Shown here in pieces: positions 33,043 through 44,329 of a DNA stretch of 64,000 nt; positions within the stretch are counted from its first letter, which is position 1, and each line of letters starts with the position of its first letter. Position numbers and translations under genes: made by a program. The notes below the pieces were generated by a model. It saw only the letters and a program-made list of their open reading frames with translations, searched no databases and had not been told where the DNA came from. The stretch is from Endomychus coccineus (lineage: Eukaryota; Arthropoda; Insecta; Coleoptera; Endomychidae): positions 23,478,297-23,542,296 of the forward strand of contig OY294068.1 in NCBI GenBank assembly GCA_958510875.1. Direction: 5' to 3'.

Positions 33043-34178
33043 CTAATGAGTGCTCCTTCTGGCCACATATTGATATTTTTTGCCAATTCAAAACTACTTT
33101 CATTTATTATTACCTTGAAAGAAGAATAAAAATTCGGAAATCTAGTTTGAAGCGATTCACATTGAGCTTCTGGAATGTTAATTTTAACCATTTCTCTGAA
33201 ATCTTCTAGTTTCGTGTCAGGGCTGATTCTCGAAACAAATAAAAACATTTTTTTTTTGCTAGCTTTCACTATATTTTCCTTTGAGGAGCCGGTGATAAAC
33301 CAATTTTAATTTTTAACGCTGTTTGAAGATTTGAGATTGAAATTATTAGTTTTGACATTTTCTTGAACTATTACCGGTCTTACATTTGAAGTACTAGGAC
33401 GATCTCGACCTGTTTGAGCTAAAGTACTGTAACATGCTGAAGTATGTCCATTGTTATTATGAATATTGACACCTTCTTTTCTCGGCTTGTCCGTTTTGGA
33501 TTTGTTCTCCTGGTCTTTTCCTTTTTTACGCGGCATATTATTATTGGCACTTTTTACAGTTTTTACTAATTTCCATCCATCGTTTTCATTTTGAGTTTTA
33601 TTTTCCGCATTAATTGAAACGTTATCTAGATTGATAATATTATTTGATATATTGGAATATTCGGCTTGCATTATACCATCTGATTTATCGGGATTCACTT
33701 TCTTGTTTACATCTTTTTTTGTTTGTTGGGAATTTCTCAACACTGTTTCTTCTTGCGAGGCAGATGTGTCGACAGCAATTTCGTGTTTTTCTTCTTTATT
33801 TACCACTGTTTTTAATGACGTAACTTCATTTGTTAATTCGACAATTTTATCGTTCTGATTTATAATTAACAACTTTAGTTCATGCATTTCATTTGAGATT
33901 TTTGTTTGATTTGTACTCACGGTTTCATGGACCAGTTTGATAATTTCCTTTAATTCCTTACAATTGCAATATGAATTCACAAATTTCATGCAGGGGTCAC
34001 ACTTCCAAGATTTGATCAACTTAGCCTCATTCATTTTTTGAAAATCTTGAACACACATATTGATGCATTTAATATGAACACTTTGAGAACAAGTTTCGCA
34101 TTTTAAAGAATCGTCATATCGACTTAATTTATTTTCACATACGGAGCACATAATACCGCGTATTTCACTTGTCGCCAT
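33000..34178 (-). pseudogene. ORF1: PHD finger and RRM-like gag protein with one premature stop
   Basis: From ATG at 34,178: a PHD-like finger (CSVC…CETC…H…C…WKCDPC, residues ~11-62), a coiled-coil-like stretch (KLLIINQNDKIVELTNEVTS), a Lys/Asn-rich linker, then TAA at 33,308-33,306. Exactly 12 codons later the same frame continues as MFLFVSRISPDTKLEDFREM and ends MWPEGALISKFFLRKQKEIT before TAG at 33,002-33,000. The second part is the RRM/gag C-terminal domain usual for these elements. ORF1 proteins bind element RNA. Read through the single stop, the protein would be about 392 residues. Alternatively the downstream ATG starts a separate small ORF. Confidence 0.85.
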
Positions 34179-34297
34179 CTTGGCAGTTGGTTGACATATA
34201 CACGATGTTTCCTAAGTAGTCTAAAAAATTCCTCGTCTTTTTATAAAACATGTTCATATGAACATGGGGTCTAAAGTGTTTACGTTCCGATCTAAAG

Positions 34298-34840
34298 GGT
34301 GTTAAAAATTTAAAAAAATATCGAATTTTCCTAATATGTCGGAAACCACTTTAGATATTTTCCTTAAATTTTGGTAAGTGGTATCTAGGTTTAAAGCAGT
34401 CTTTTTTCATTAACAATTGTTTTCCTACATAAGCCAGTGGCGTCCGTACGTACACGCACCTGAATTATTTGTTTGACATAAATGGTACGCCACTGTTTTT
34501 TTATGGAATATGCAATGAAGTTGATTTAATTTTTCTTCTCGAAAACCGTTGAATGTACAAAAAAAACTCAAGAGATCACTTTTCTTAAAAAAGGATGGAA
34601 AATCAAGAAAAAATGGTTTTCTCCAAATAAAAGCAGTGGCGCACCATTAATTTTAAACAAATAATTCAGAGCCGTGTGCGTATGGACGTCACTGGTTCAA
34701 GTAGGAAAACAATTGTTCATGGAAAAAGACTGCCTTTAACCTAGATACCACATACCAAAATTGAAGGAAAATATTCAAAGTGGCTTCCGACATATTAGGA
34801 AAAATTCAATTTTTTTTAAATTTTAGAATACAAGCTGCAG
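34298..34840. repeat. Foldback element with ~200-bp inverted arms
   Basis: Left arm 34,298-34,496 and right arm 34,634-34,840 are diverged reverse complements. Shared blocks: TTTCCTAATATGTCGGAA (TTCCGACATATTAGGAAA), TGGTATCTAGGTTTAAAG, AACAATTGTTTTCCTAC, CAGTGGCG(T/C)…, and the inner edges CACTG / CAGTGGCGCACC. The ~137-nt loop has no gene. Probably a foldback MITE inserted close to the 5' end of the CR1-like element. Confidence 0.78.
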
Positions 34841-36065
34841 CGTGACCTTTTCTTCATTGCCATATTCATTAATAGCACCCTCGATAAAGGTATGGTAAAG
34901 AGTTGGATCCAATTTGAACAAATGTGGTAATCAGCGGTCGCAAAAACACTGGAGTAACAGTTTTTGATGCATTCTACATTGAATTAGAATAAATGTCCCA
35001 GGGGCGACGCAGTACTCCAGGAAGTCCTGACCTCCAAGTACACGTAGGTAAATTTTAATTCGTGATCAGGAACCTCAAAACCTCCGAGTAATCATTTCGA
35101 TGCGTTTCGCATTTAATTGGAGCAATGTTCTTGAGTTGTCTTAGTGTACCAGGGTGTCTTGTTCACTAGGTACATTGGAGACTTTTTTAAACATCATAGT
35201 TGTAATCAGTGACCCCAAAACCTCCACGTAACGAAATTTGACTAATTTTAGACTATATACATCGATTAATAAAACATCTAAACTTAGGCTCAAAAAATGA
35301 TTCAACAATAGCATTTTTTTGATGCACAAATGCAATTTCTAATGAGCACCAATAACTTTTTTCTACTTGTCTTGCAGAATGCTGAAAACCGCGTTTTGGA
35401 AAATGTTGGTCTATATTGCATCACAGTGAAACGGACAAGATACTAGAATGTCGTCAAGACCAAAGAATGCTTAGAACACTACTTGACCCATACGTTCATA
35501 ACATTCCATTACTCTTGCACTCTTGTATCTCTATTACGATACTATTAATATCACTTGTACAAATATCCGGTTTGGTAATATAAAATGGCGATGTTTACAC
35601 TTGCACGATTACTCCATTAGAGTTCAAGTAAAGAACAGAACATCTGCATCGTGTATGTTAAATGCAGGATTAATTGAATGACTTCACGGATAGATGTTGA
35701 AGGATATACTTCATTTAGCAAACACACATCCCCTTTTTAAATGCTAACGAACATCTTGTATTTTCTCAAAGACGATCAACACTCTGTCACTCTAATTCAG
35801 ATGCTATCATTATCATCAATGAAGTATTTTCCAGTGAATGAACGAAGAATGTGGTGTAAGAGTTGAAGGTCAGACAACAGAAATGTTTAATCTATTTCAT
35901 GTCGATAATACACTGCGACGCAAAATTAAACGCATAATTCTATAAATTTTCATGAATTAATTTTTTGTATGACGAACACAGTTGTTACAAAACTGACGAA
36001 TAACAGTGTTTTCCTTTAGTGTAGAAAAAAAATAGTATTTAAATAGGCACATTTTGATTTCGAAT
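34841..36065. other. No gene; faint similarity to the repeat at 62,103-62,645
   Basis: GTAATCAGTGACCCCAAAAC at about 35,200 resembles GTGATCAGCGACCCCAAAAA near 62,612, suggesting an older relative of that repeat. Nothing else recognised. Confidence 0.35.
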
Positions 36066-36069
36066 TTTA

Positions 36070-36112
36070 TTTACTCTGATAATGGCTACTTTGTAGCCGA
36101 AACATCCTCAGC
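36070..36112 (+). ncRNA. Degenerate hammerhead-like motif
   Basis: CTGATAA at 36,076-36,082, stem II GGCTAC-TTT-GTAGCC with six pairs, then GAAAC. The layout equals a PLE hammerhead, but the core G that acts in catalysis (CTGANGA) is A. Stems I and III are not convincing. Probably a dead ribozyme from another PLE family. Confidence 0.5.
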
Positions 36113-37105
36113 TATTTAACAGTAGTTTTAGTGATCGTTATCCTAAGCTTGTTGGCTTACTTGAAAATGAAAATTGGCAGGAAATATATGAAACCGATAG
36201 ACAAAATTAAAAAATACTTATAAATGAATGGATTACGAGAGGGATTATTGAATCATGTAAAACGAAAGTTCTATTATACGCTAAATTCAACTATATAAAA
36301 GTTATTATAATACCTTCAAAAATAAGTTGAAATCAGTAATAAAACTGGCTAAGGAAAATTATTATAATAATAAAGTATAGGACATGTTAAAAAACCCAAA
36401 AAAAAAGTATGGAACTTCGTTAATGAAAAAGTAAATTATAAAATAACAAAAAGAAAAATTGATAAAATCACCTCACCTATCACTAATCAAATGACGTACG
36501 ATAATATCAATTGCTAATGAATTCAATGACGTCTTTATAAATATAGGTACTAAGATGGCAGAGAAATTTGATATTAAGCAAAAATATAACAACAATTAAA
36601 CTAATTATAACAATGATACAATATTTATTGCCCCAACAAATACATATGAAACTTTAAACATTTAAACTTGAAAACAACTCCCCAGGAGTTGGTCGGATAT
36701 CAATTAAACTATTAAAGTAATTGCTGAAATCATATCTAAGCCTTTAGTATTTATAATTAATAAAAGTATCGAAAATGAAATATTCCCCGATTGTTTTAAA
36801 AAAGCAGAAGTAATTCGTATCTTTAAAGCAGGGGACGAATTAAATCCTACCATCTATATACCTATTCCCTCAATTTCGAATTTTGCTAAATATTTGAATA
36901 TGTATTGAAGATTAGGTTCAATGAATTCATAAAAAAATCAAAGTTATTGAATGACAAGCAATACGGGTATAAGGAAAATAAAAATACAGAACTTGCAATA
37001 CTAAATATCACTGACCAAATTTACGAAGCTATAGACCATGGACTACTATGTGTAACTGTTTTCCTTGATTTGGTTAAGGCATTTGATACGGTAAATTATG
37101 ATATA

Positions 37106-39523
37106 GGGGAAAGTGGTGTAAACTGGGACATTTTTCTTCTTTTTGGTCCAGATCATTTATTCTTCTAGTGACAAACTTAGGATTAACAGGTGATATGTGT
37201 ATATCTTCAAGCTAAAGTTTAGTCATCTAACCATATTAAACAGAAAAAATGAGCATATATTTTGACTGTCCCGGTATGTACCACCTATCCCTAAATGTAC
37301 AACACTATGGAACATTGGGGGACAGTATGTATAGAAGCATAAAAGTCCTTGAAAATAGCTATTTATTATTAAGAAATTGTTGCATGCAATAAGTAATACA
37401 AAAATAAATGAATACCCTTATTGAATGTTGTAACTTTTGAAATCAAATTTGAATTGTAATTGCTTTTTAACTCTCTCGGTGCCTCCAAGTGTTGTTGGGT
37501 TGGGGAGCTTGTGAACAACATTCGCCTTTTCAACGACGTCTTCATCTTTCTCATCAGGATATAAAAATACCGACTCCCGACACTTTTTTCAAGAAATTCA
37601 CTTGATAGAATTCGTGTTCTGTTCCATCTACTCGTCCTACATAATGTTTTATGCTCTTTTTCATTGGGTACTGGACCAAGATGAAGTCGCCAGTTGTTAT
37701 TTCTGCGCCTTCTCCTCCCTCTGCTCCAAAACTGATATCGGTTGAATCATCCAATATTGGTTCATCAATATCGTCGCTGTCGCTAGAAGATTCCTCCACG
37801 AGAACTTTCCTCTTCACAAGTTTTGCCTTTTTCTTTCTCTCCAGTTTGATTTTTGTTTGTTGCTCCTTATCTAGTTCTCTATTTTCCCTATCTTTCATAT
37901 TTGGTGTGTCGGTGAGTATTGTCGATACAGCCCTTTTCCGCCCTTTACGTGTTTCTTTCCTTTCTCCTGCTTTCACATGTGGCCTTACGTCTTCTGGACT
38001 CATGAACTTCTCTGAATTTCTTGTTGGTGTGGATGTTCGCATATAACTTTCACCGAGATGTGGGAGTTCATTAGTTGTGTCAACATGTTGAATTTCGCTG
38101 GTAGATGGCTCTAGCTCAGTAATGAGATCAGCAAGAACAGCTAATGACTCATACTGTTCTTCAGTTTGACGTTTTTCAGGCCTGTCGGTTACAGAAGAAG
38201 GCATGAAGTCCACTTCCTCAAACACATTTGGTTTGAATGGGTATGTGCGCTTAAACCCTTTTATAATGTTTGTTGGGTTTAAGGCTTGCGGGAATGACGT
38301 TCCTGTTACTTCGGCGATATTGTAAATACCCAGTGGTACTCCCGGATGATATAACATCCATTCATCCATTGCCCTGTTATAATGAGTCTTGAATGGACCG
38401 AAACATGTAACATCTAAGGGCTGGAGTCGGTGACTACATTGCGGAGGCAAGGTGAGTAAAACGATCCCATTCTCCTTACAAAACTTCAAGACTCTAAAGT
38501 CGCAATGACTTTCATGGTTGTCGAGAATAAGTAAGATTTTATTGTCGACATTACATCTAGTCACGTTTACTAAGTGCCCGACAAAGTTAACAAAATTCTC
38601 AGCTGTCATCCAGCCACTTTTATGGGCGGCACCTTCGGAGCCCGGCGGAGCACCATTCAGCATGTGTGCCTGTTTGCTGTTGTGCCAAGACTGTGGCACA
38701 TCTTCAGAATTCGCGACTGCAAATTTGTATGCAAATTCATTTTTATTGTTAACCCATAAAACATCTGAGATGCCTTTACAAGATATGTTGCTAATGCCTC
38801 TTCTTCATTATCATCAAAAATCTGACAGAAACCGTGTTTGCGTTCAAAACTAAACACTTTCACTAGTAAGCTTATACTTGAGCACTTTTCTATGGAGAGC
38901 AGATTTGCTTAATTTGTACAAGTCTGCCGCAGGTCTTAATTTTAGATCACCAGAAATCACTTTCGTCAAAGCTATTCTCATCTTTTCTTCATAGTCACTG
39001 TGATATTCTTCGCCCCCTCGTGTCTACTATTCTTCGGCCTCTAGGCAAAAATAGCTGGAATTAATGAGAAATCACGATGGTTTCGTGACTTCATGCAAGA
39101 TGGTGTATAGTGGGACATGTCCCATTATGAACCACACACATTTGTCCCGCAAAACACCATGTGTTCATTCCACAAATCATAATCAAAAATAGAACAACCT
39201 TTTCATATTTTGAATTACAAATGTTTACATACCTTGAGCATATATTAAATCAGCCTTGTTGTTAATTTGACTCCTCTTGGTGCACAAATAAACGAAATTT
39301 ACTTCAACAGAACACAGAAGAAAATAAAAGTTTGCAACCATTGTCAGATAAGACAGAAAAGTAGTAACAATGCACTGTTGGTAAGGCAGTGAAATGTGAA
39401 TAAGATTGGAATAAGAAAAGGTTTAGACACTTTAGAGTGGAGAAAGTTCACCTACTGAACAACAGATGGCCAAAAATGCGATAGTCCCACAATGTACCAT
39501 GTCCCTATATGCACCACCTTCCC
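37106..39523 (-). mobile_element. Tigger/pogo DNA transposon inserted in the RT
   Basis: Ends GGGGAAAGTGGTGTA and, on the complement of the right end, GGGAAGGTGGTGCATA form short inverted repeats. TA is duplicated at 37,104-37,105 and 39,524-39,525, as in all Tc1/mariner/pogo insertions. Length 2,418 bp, close to full-length Tigger elements, although its transposase is internally deleted. Confidence 0.9.
37554..39010 (-). pseudogene. Tigger/pogo transposase lacking its first catalytic residue
   Basis: The N-terminal HTH (EEKMRIALTKVISGDLKLRP, LYKLSKSALHRKVLKYK) lies at about 38,870-39,010, followed by a frame break (TSESV*) and LATYLVKASQM. The main 381-codon frame (37,554-38,699, starting earlier in the same frame with EFAYKFAVANSEDV) runs HNSKQA directly into HMLNGAPPGSEGAAHKSGW. 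The family has roughly 130 residues between these points, including the CENP-B-type HTH and the DETG Asp. The second and third acidic positions remain (D60 in LILDNHESH, D96 in QPLDVTCFGPFK). The long C-terminal tail is Lys- and Asp/Glu/Ser-rich. Deletion of the first Asp makes it non-autonomous, yet the frame after it is intact for 381 codons. Confidence 0.83.
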
Positions 39524-40520
39524 TACTTATGTGTGAACTAGAAAAAATGGGCTTTAGACGTACAGGAGGAAATCTAATAGGAAGCTACTTAAAAGACATA
39601 AAACTACTTGTAAAAATTAATGAAGGTATTAGTTGTGAACAAATTTTGAGATGTGGAGTTCCCCAGGGAACATTCCTGGGGCCACTTCTGTTTATCCTAT
39701 ATATGATAGATACTTAGGCCTCATCATTGACGACAACTTGAAGTGGATTGAGCATATCAAACAAATCAAAGAAAAAAATAGGTATTTTATTTATTTATTT
39801 GCAATTACTGACTTAATTAAAAAACTACACAGCATTAAAAATACAATACAACATAAAATTACAGCAATCTAAAAGAATTACCAGTTTGAATTTACCTAAA
39901 GTATATAAAGAAATTGGCGAAGAACATATACATATATCAGTTATAAAGTTTTTAACAACCTAACGGAAGATTTGAAATTGCTAAATGTTAACAAAAATTC
40001 AAAAACAAAAGCAAAAAAAATTGATTAGGAGATGGTTGTGCTCTACTCCAAATCGGAAAATTGATCAAATGATTAAAACAATAATATGATTGTTTGATTT
40101 GGTGTTATCATTTTCATGTGTCAGTTGAGCTCTCATTCAAATTCAATTATTTATTATAAAGATGTTCGAGACTCACATATATTCATTCCTAATTTATAAA
40201 TTCAATCTAAAAAAATCCTCTCCTCGTATTATTATTCTTAATTATTGTAATGATCTAGCTAAAATCTAACTTACTATGGGTCAAAAACACAAATATTAGT
40301 CATCAACTTAATAATTTAATAGGTTTAAAAGTCGAATGTATTTTCTTTTATTCAAATATTATTATTTCTTTTTCCTTTTTCTTTTATTTTTCTGTTTATT
40401 TTCATTTTCAGGCCTACGTACACATACTTAGTGGCTCTTGCAGGGTGGTATGTAGCACTTATGTTTTTATTACTGTATTATAATGTATTACTACACCTGA
40501 ATAAATATTATTATTATTAT

Positions 40521-41565
40521 ATGTAGTAACACATATGACACGCAATTTTAATTGCGAAACTAATAGTTACACGGAAATACGTATAAAAATATATCAATAC
40601 CTAAAATGCATTCAAATTCCTATAAATATCAATTTTACATTAATTTCGTATCACAATATTGTATATTCGTCAAATACGAATATGTTGACAAAGAGAGAAC
40701 ACTCTCCGCAAATCATCAAACCGATTTGAAATCCACAATAATATCTATTATTTTCAATCAGAAATACTAATTGAATGTTAAAGTTCATACGAGCGAACAA
40801 CATAAAGCGTTGGTGGGCAAAGTTGGAATCAGTCACTGACTGCAATGCGTTAACATAGAAATATGCGGACATCCATTTATTTCACACTATCGAGCAATGA
40901 TTGATGAGGTCATGTGGGACGCTACTCCAGATAAGTAGCTTCTGATACCACCATCCTGTCATAGTTCTTTAAGTTTCTCAAAATACTTATCACAGCCTGT
41001 GCTTGGGGATTAAACCAGGATTGATATTGCTGGTATCTGACGTTGAATCAGGCCAAGGCCAGACTTTCCATTTTTCTATAGTATATTATCCAATATTGTA
41101 AAAATGACGGTTCCAACATCACAGAATAAAAGAAACGATATATCTTTTATTTGTTTTTATAGAACATTTTCTGCAGCAATATAACAAAATGAAATTAAGC
41201 ATGATAGAGGCTGGGTCAATGCATCATAAATGAAGTTCCTACATCACTCAATTTTTCGCTTGCGGACACTTCGGCGGGTTGATGTTTGATTGTAATATAC
41301 ATGATGTCCGGAAATGCATGTTATGTCAAACTACAGGAGGTGATTATAAACGAATAAATTATAAAAAAATGTCATATCATTTTAGGTTCAGAAATGCTTG
41401 AATAAAGAAGAACGGCGTTTCATTAATTATCAAACGAATCATAAAATAATTATAACATGTGCTGTGAATGTCCGCCATTAATGTTAATGCAACTTTCTAG
41501 CCGATTCCTCGTGCATGTTCGTACTCGCATTGCTCTATTACCCTTTTTCAAGATGATCCTCGTTT
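40521..41565. other. No recognised feature
   Basis: AT-rich, no motif found in either strand. Confidence 0.35.
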
Positions 41566-42667
41566 TCAAGGCAAGGTGAAAAGTACCTGAAAATGAAACA
41601 GATGGCGCCACAATCGAAAGTCCCATAGGACATTTGTGATGTACCATCTTTAACTAGAACACATTAAAATTTTCAGACTGATATGTCATTCAGTTCTGTT
41701 TTGACACCCTTCGGAAGCAAGCAATCTAACCAAAGCATCGTTTGTTAAACATTATGGGGTCTCTTCCCCATCGATTGGAACGATTGTCAAGTGGTTCACT
41801 GATTTACTTTGTGGTAATAAGACCACAAAGGACGCCGAACGTTTTGGTCGTCCAATTGAGGTTACAACGCCAGAAATCGTCATCTTTAACTAGAACGCAT
41901 TAAAATTTTTATTCAGTTGTGTTTTGAGACCCATCGAAAGTAAGCAACCTTGAAGATGTTTGTAAAAATGGAAAAAACGGAATTTCGCGTCTTGATTAAA
42001 TATTATTTCTTGGGCGGAAAAACATTAAGCAACCAAAGCATCGCTTGTTAAACATTATGAGGACTCTTCACCATCGATTTGAACGATTCACAAGTGGTTT
42101 ACTGATTTTCGTTGTGAGTATGACCACTAAGGACGCCGAATGTTCTGATCTTCCAATTGAGGTTAAAACGCCAGAGATAAAGTCCATGGTATAATATTGG
42201 ACGATCGGCGAGTTAAAGTGCACGAGATTGATTGGTGAGGCTATGGGCATCTCAACCAAACGGGTACAGATGGGGGCCGCATTTGCTCTCTGTAGACAAC
42301 AAAAAAGTCTGACAACTTAAAAGGAGTGTTTTGCGATGTTCAAGCCCGATAAGAAGGACTTTTTGCGCAGTTTCGTAACCGTGGACGAAACATGGAACCA
42401 TCACAACACACCAGAGACCAAAGAACAGTCGAAACAGAGGACTTGTCCTGGCGAATCGGAGTCGAAAAAGGCCAAAGTATCGGCGACAGTTTTTTGAGAT
42501 GCACACACTGTATAGTACATATCGATTACCTTGAAAAGGTCAAAACGATCAGCGGAATGATCGCGTGTATCGGGGCTAGAAGGAGATTATGTTGAGAAAT
42601 AAAATAACTTTTGACCTAATAAATCATTTCTTGTTTCATTTTTCAGGGACTTTTCAGCTTGCCCTCG
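41566..42667 (+). mobile_element. mariner M2, chimeric with two 5' ends
   Basis: The left end reads GGCAAGGTGAAAAGTACCTG and the right end …CTTGCCCTCG before TA (42,668-42,669). The segment 41,566-41,880 matches M1 including the same ~70-bp deletion. At 41,881 the sequence jumps back to a second, undeleted 5' region (TCTTTAACTAGAACGCATT) that carries ATG-GAAAAAACGGAATTTCGCG, the true transposase start. The transposase then decays through VDETW (about 42,382) and ends with the family 3' end. Middle parts, including the second and third catalytic Asp, are deleted. Confidence 0.82.
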
Positions 42668-42829
42668 TAGACCATTGATTTCAAATATCCCCCGATTAAA
42701 AATCTGAGGGGTTTAAGTAGGGAGAACGAGGAGGCCACGCAATTGGACCGTTACAGCCTATCCATTTCTGAGGGTAAACTAAATCTAAATGATTTCGAAA
42801 AATTAAATTAGCGGGAATAGGACAGCAAA

Positions 42830-42896
42830 AATAAGACGTTGTTATGTGTTCAGGGACGTTTCGACCATATATTTTTGTGGTCTTCTTCAGGCTTCC
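42830..42896 (-). ncRNA. Hammerhead-like motif of a second PLE-type terminus
   Basis: Minus strand: CTGAAGA (42,890-42,884), stem II GACCA…TGGTC with a ~10-nt loop, GAAAC, then ACGT…ACGT stem III with a 16-nt loop and C at the cleavage position. Core and stems II and III are complete; stem I pairs poorly. The upstream minus-strand sequence (43,140-42,900) has no protein but could be the rest of a PLE non-coding terminus. Confidence 0.55.
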
Positions 42897-43183
42897 AAGT
42901 ATATTAAAATTGCTAAAATGTTGAAATTACATATATAGCAAATAGAAACAAAACATAAAGCTGGAAAATACTTGATGAAATTAATTAAGAATTGCAGCAT
43001 CAAGTCAAACTCTGTAGAGCTCTCGCCACTACAAGAGTGGTTCACACGACTCGTATGGGACGGGGTCAGCGTGAACGCATGAAGGATATAAAACGCGAAC
43101 ACTCAATCTTATAAGATATCTTAGTGTCGTCGGCCGTCTAACTCTTTACACTCTGATTGGATGAAACGAAACTTCGATGACAC

Positions 43184-43424
43184 CATAGTCAAAGTATAAA
43201 GGTCTGCTGGGGCCTCCCTACCATCGTTTCCCGCGCTAGGTGACGTCACCTAGCTCCTCCAATCACAGCCTTGCTATCATCGGCTCGTCGCCGGCACGTA
43301 GCAACATCATATTAAGTCGTCGTCAATAACATTAAATAAACGAGATAAACGACCAAACAGCTTGCACTCGAATTTCAAAAAGAGTAGAAGGGAGGCTCCA
43401 ACAGACCTTTATACTTTGACTATG
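43184..43424. mobile_element. hAT-type MITE with 8-bp target duplication
   Basis: Inverted ends CATAGTCAAAGTATAAAGGT…CTGGGGCCTCCCT against the complement of GGGAGGCTCC…ACCTTTATACTTTGACTATG. The octamer GATGACAC flanks both sides (43,176-43,183 and 43,425-43,432). An 8-bp duplication with no coding sequence in 241 bp identifies a hAT-superfamily MITE, although its ends (CATAG) differ slightly from canonical CAG/TAG starts. Confidence 0.87.
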
Positions 43425-43432
43425 GATGACAC

Positions 43433-44257
43433 AACAGTATAGTTACAGTGAGTGTACAATCCAAGTGAGTTGCATACGGTTAGGCAATCGTTTATTTTCT
43501 GACACAACACAAAATATTTGCTGGAATCTACAGTTACCCGTTAGTTGCACGTGTGCGCGCTTTCATATAAACCACGTGGTCACACGGGATAAAACATATT
43601 TGACCTCAAAGTTTTTTTATTGAAATTTGGTTGTTCATTATTTGATTTTATTATCACAAATTTTTTGGACTGCTAGGGGTATACAATTTGTATCAAGGGT
43701 GAAAAATAATCTTAAAATCAACCATTAAGAAGAAAAAAAATTTGTTTTGTTCTTACCTCATTCATCCATAACTTTTAACTAATTTATTATTCGTTTTTCA
43801 ATTATAGATGGTGTTATGTTCATAAACTTCTCTATTAAAACAAAGATATAAGTATGAAAGATATATTTCCAGGCAAATTTATATATTTTTATACATCTTT
43901 AGCAACAGAATAGCCTAATATAGTTATGTCTAATAAAACTTTGGTATTGATAAGGTGGAGAGAATGAAAAAATAGGCCTAAAGCAGAAAGACAAAATTTA
44001 TTCAGCCTATAAACAGCTTATAACAAGCACAATAGGTTGAAATAGCTTGAAATAGCTTATAATGGTACCTTATAATACTACTAGAATAGCTTATGATAAT
44101 AGGTTAAAATAGCTTGTACAAAACCCATTATAAAGCACCTAGTATTCAAAAGTTGTTAGATTATACTTATTTATGCCAATACATAGCTTTCAAATGTTTA
44201 ATTAATTAAATCTGTACTCAATGATTGTACATCGGTTCTACTATTTACTGCTTATCA
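43433..44257. other. No gene; AATAGCTT-rich low-complexity stretch
   Basis: Between about 44,020 and 44,130 the words AATAGCTT and TTATAATA recur irregularly. Nothing else recognised. Confidence 0.4.
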
Positions 44258-44318
44258 TCACGTTTTATGTAAATCATATCCAGGATAGATGTTTTATAAT
44301 AATTTGTTTCTTTAGCAA
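44258..44318 (-). mobile_element. PLE GIY-YIG fragment (60 bp)
   Basis: TCACGTTTTATGT-AAATCAT…GATAGATGTTTTATAATAA is the complement of the MIHIKRDSK / NYYKTSIL end of the endonuclease seen in copies A, B and D. Confidence 0.75.
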
Positions 44319-44329
44319 CTATTAATGTG

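Larger units (their letters stand above)
30118..34200 (-). mobile_element. Near-complete CR1-like non-LTR retrotransposon
   Basis: ORF1 with PHD-type zinc finger, ORF2 with endonuclease and RT, a short 3' UTR containing AATAAA, and a terminal (ACT)n microsatellite tail (30,119-30,136 on plus as TAG repeats) instead of poly(A). A repeated-trinucleotide 3' end and a PHD-bearing ORF1 fit the CR1/L2 side of the Jockey superfamily. The 5' boundary is set only by the start of ORF1 leader sequence. It is the least decayed element in the window. Confidence 0.88.
36140..40050 (+). pseudogene. Split non-LTR reverse transcriptase
   Basis: The 5' half is a degenerate linker (NYYNTFKNKLKSVIKLAKENY), then FPDCFKKAEVIRIFKAGDE, ISNFAKY-like, LLNDKQYGYKENKNTELAI and motif A VFLDLVKAFDTVNYD (36,905-37,105). 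After the Tigger: ELEKMGFRRTGGNLIGSYLK and motif B CGVPQGTFLGPLLFILYMID (39,526-39,717). Motif C (FADD) is missing: the sequence jumps straight to RYLGLIIDDNLKWIEHI, a deletion of the active-site segment. The C-terminal tail fades by about 40,050. Confidence 0.83.
36130..40520 (+). mobile_element. CR1/Jockey-like retrotransposon split by a Tigger element
   Basis: The two halves are 36,130-37,105 and 39,526-40,520. Joining at the TA target restores the reading order V-N-Y-D-I / L-M-C-E-L, the normal RT sequence. The 3' end is an AATAAA signal followed by an (ATT)n tail at 40,499-40,520, the same kind of simple-repeat terminus as the CR1-like element at 30,118. Confidence 0.85.
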
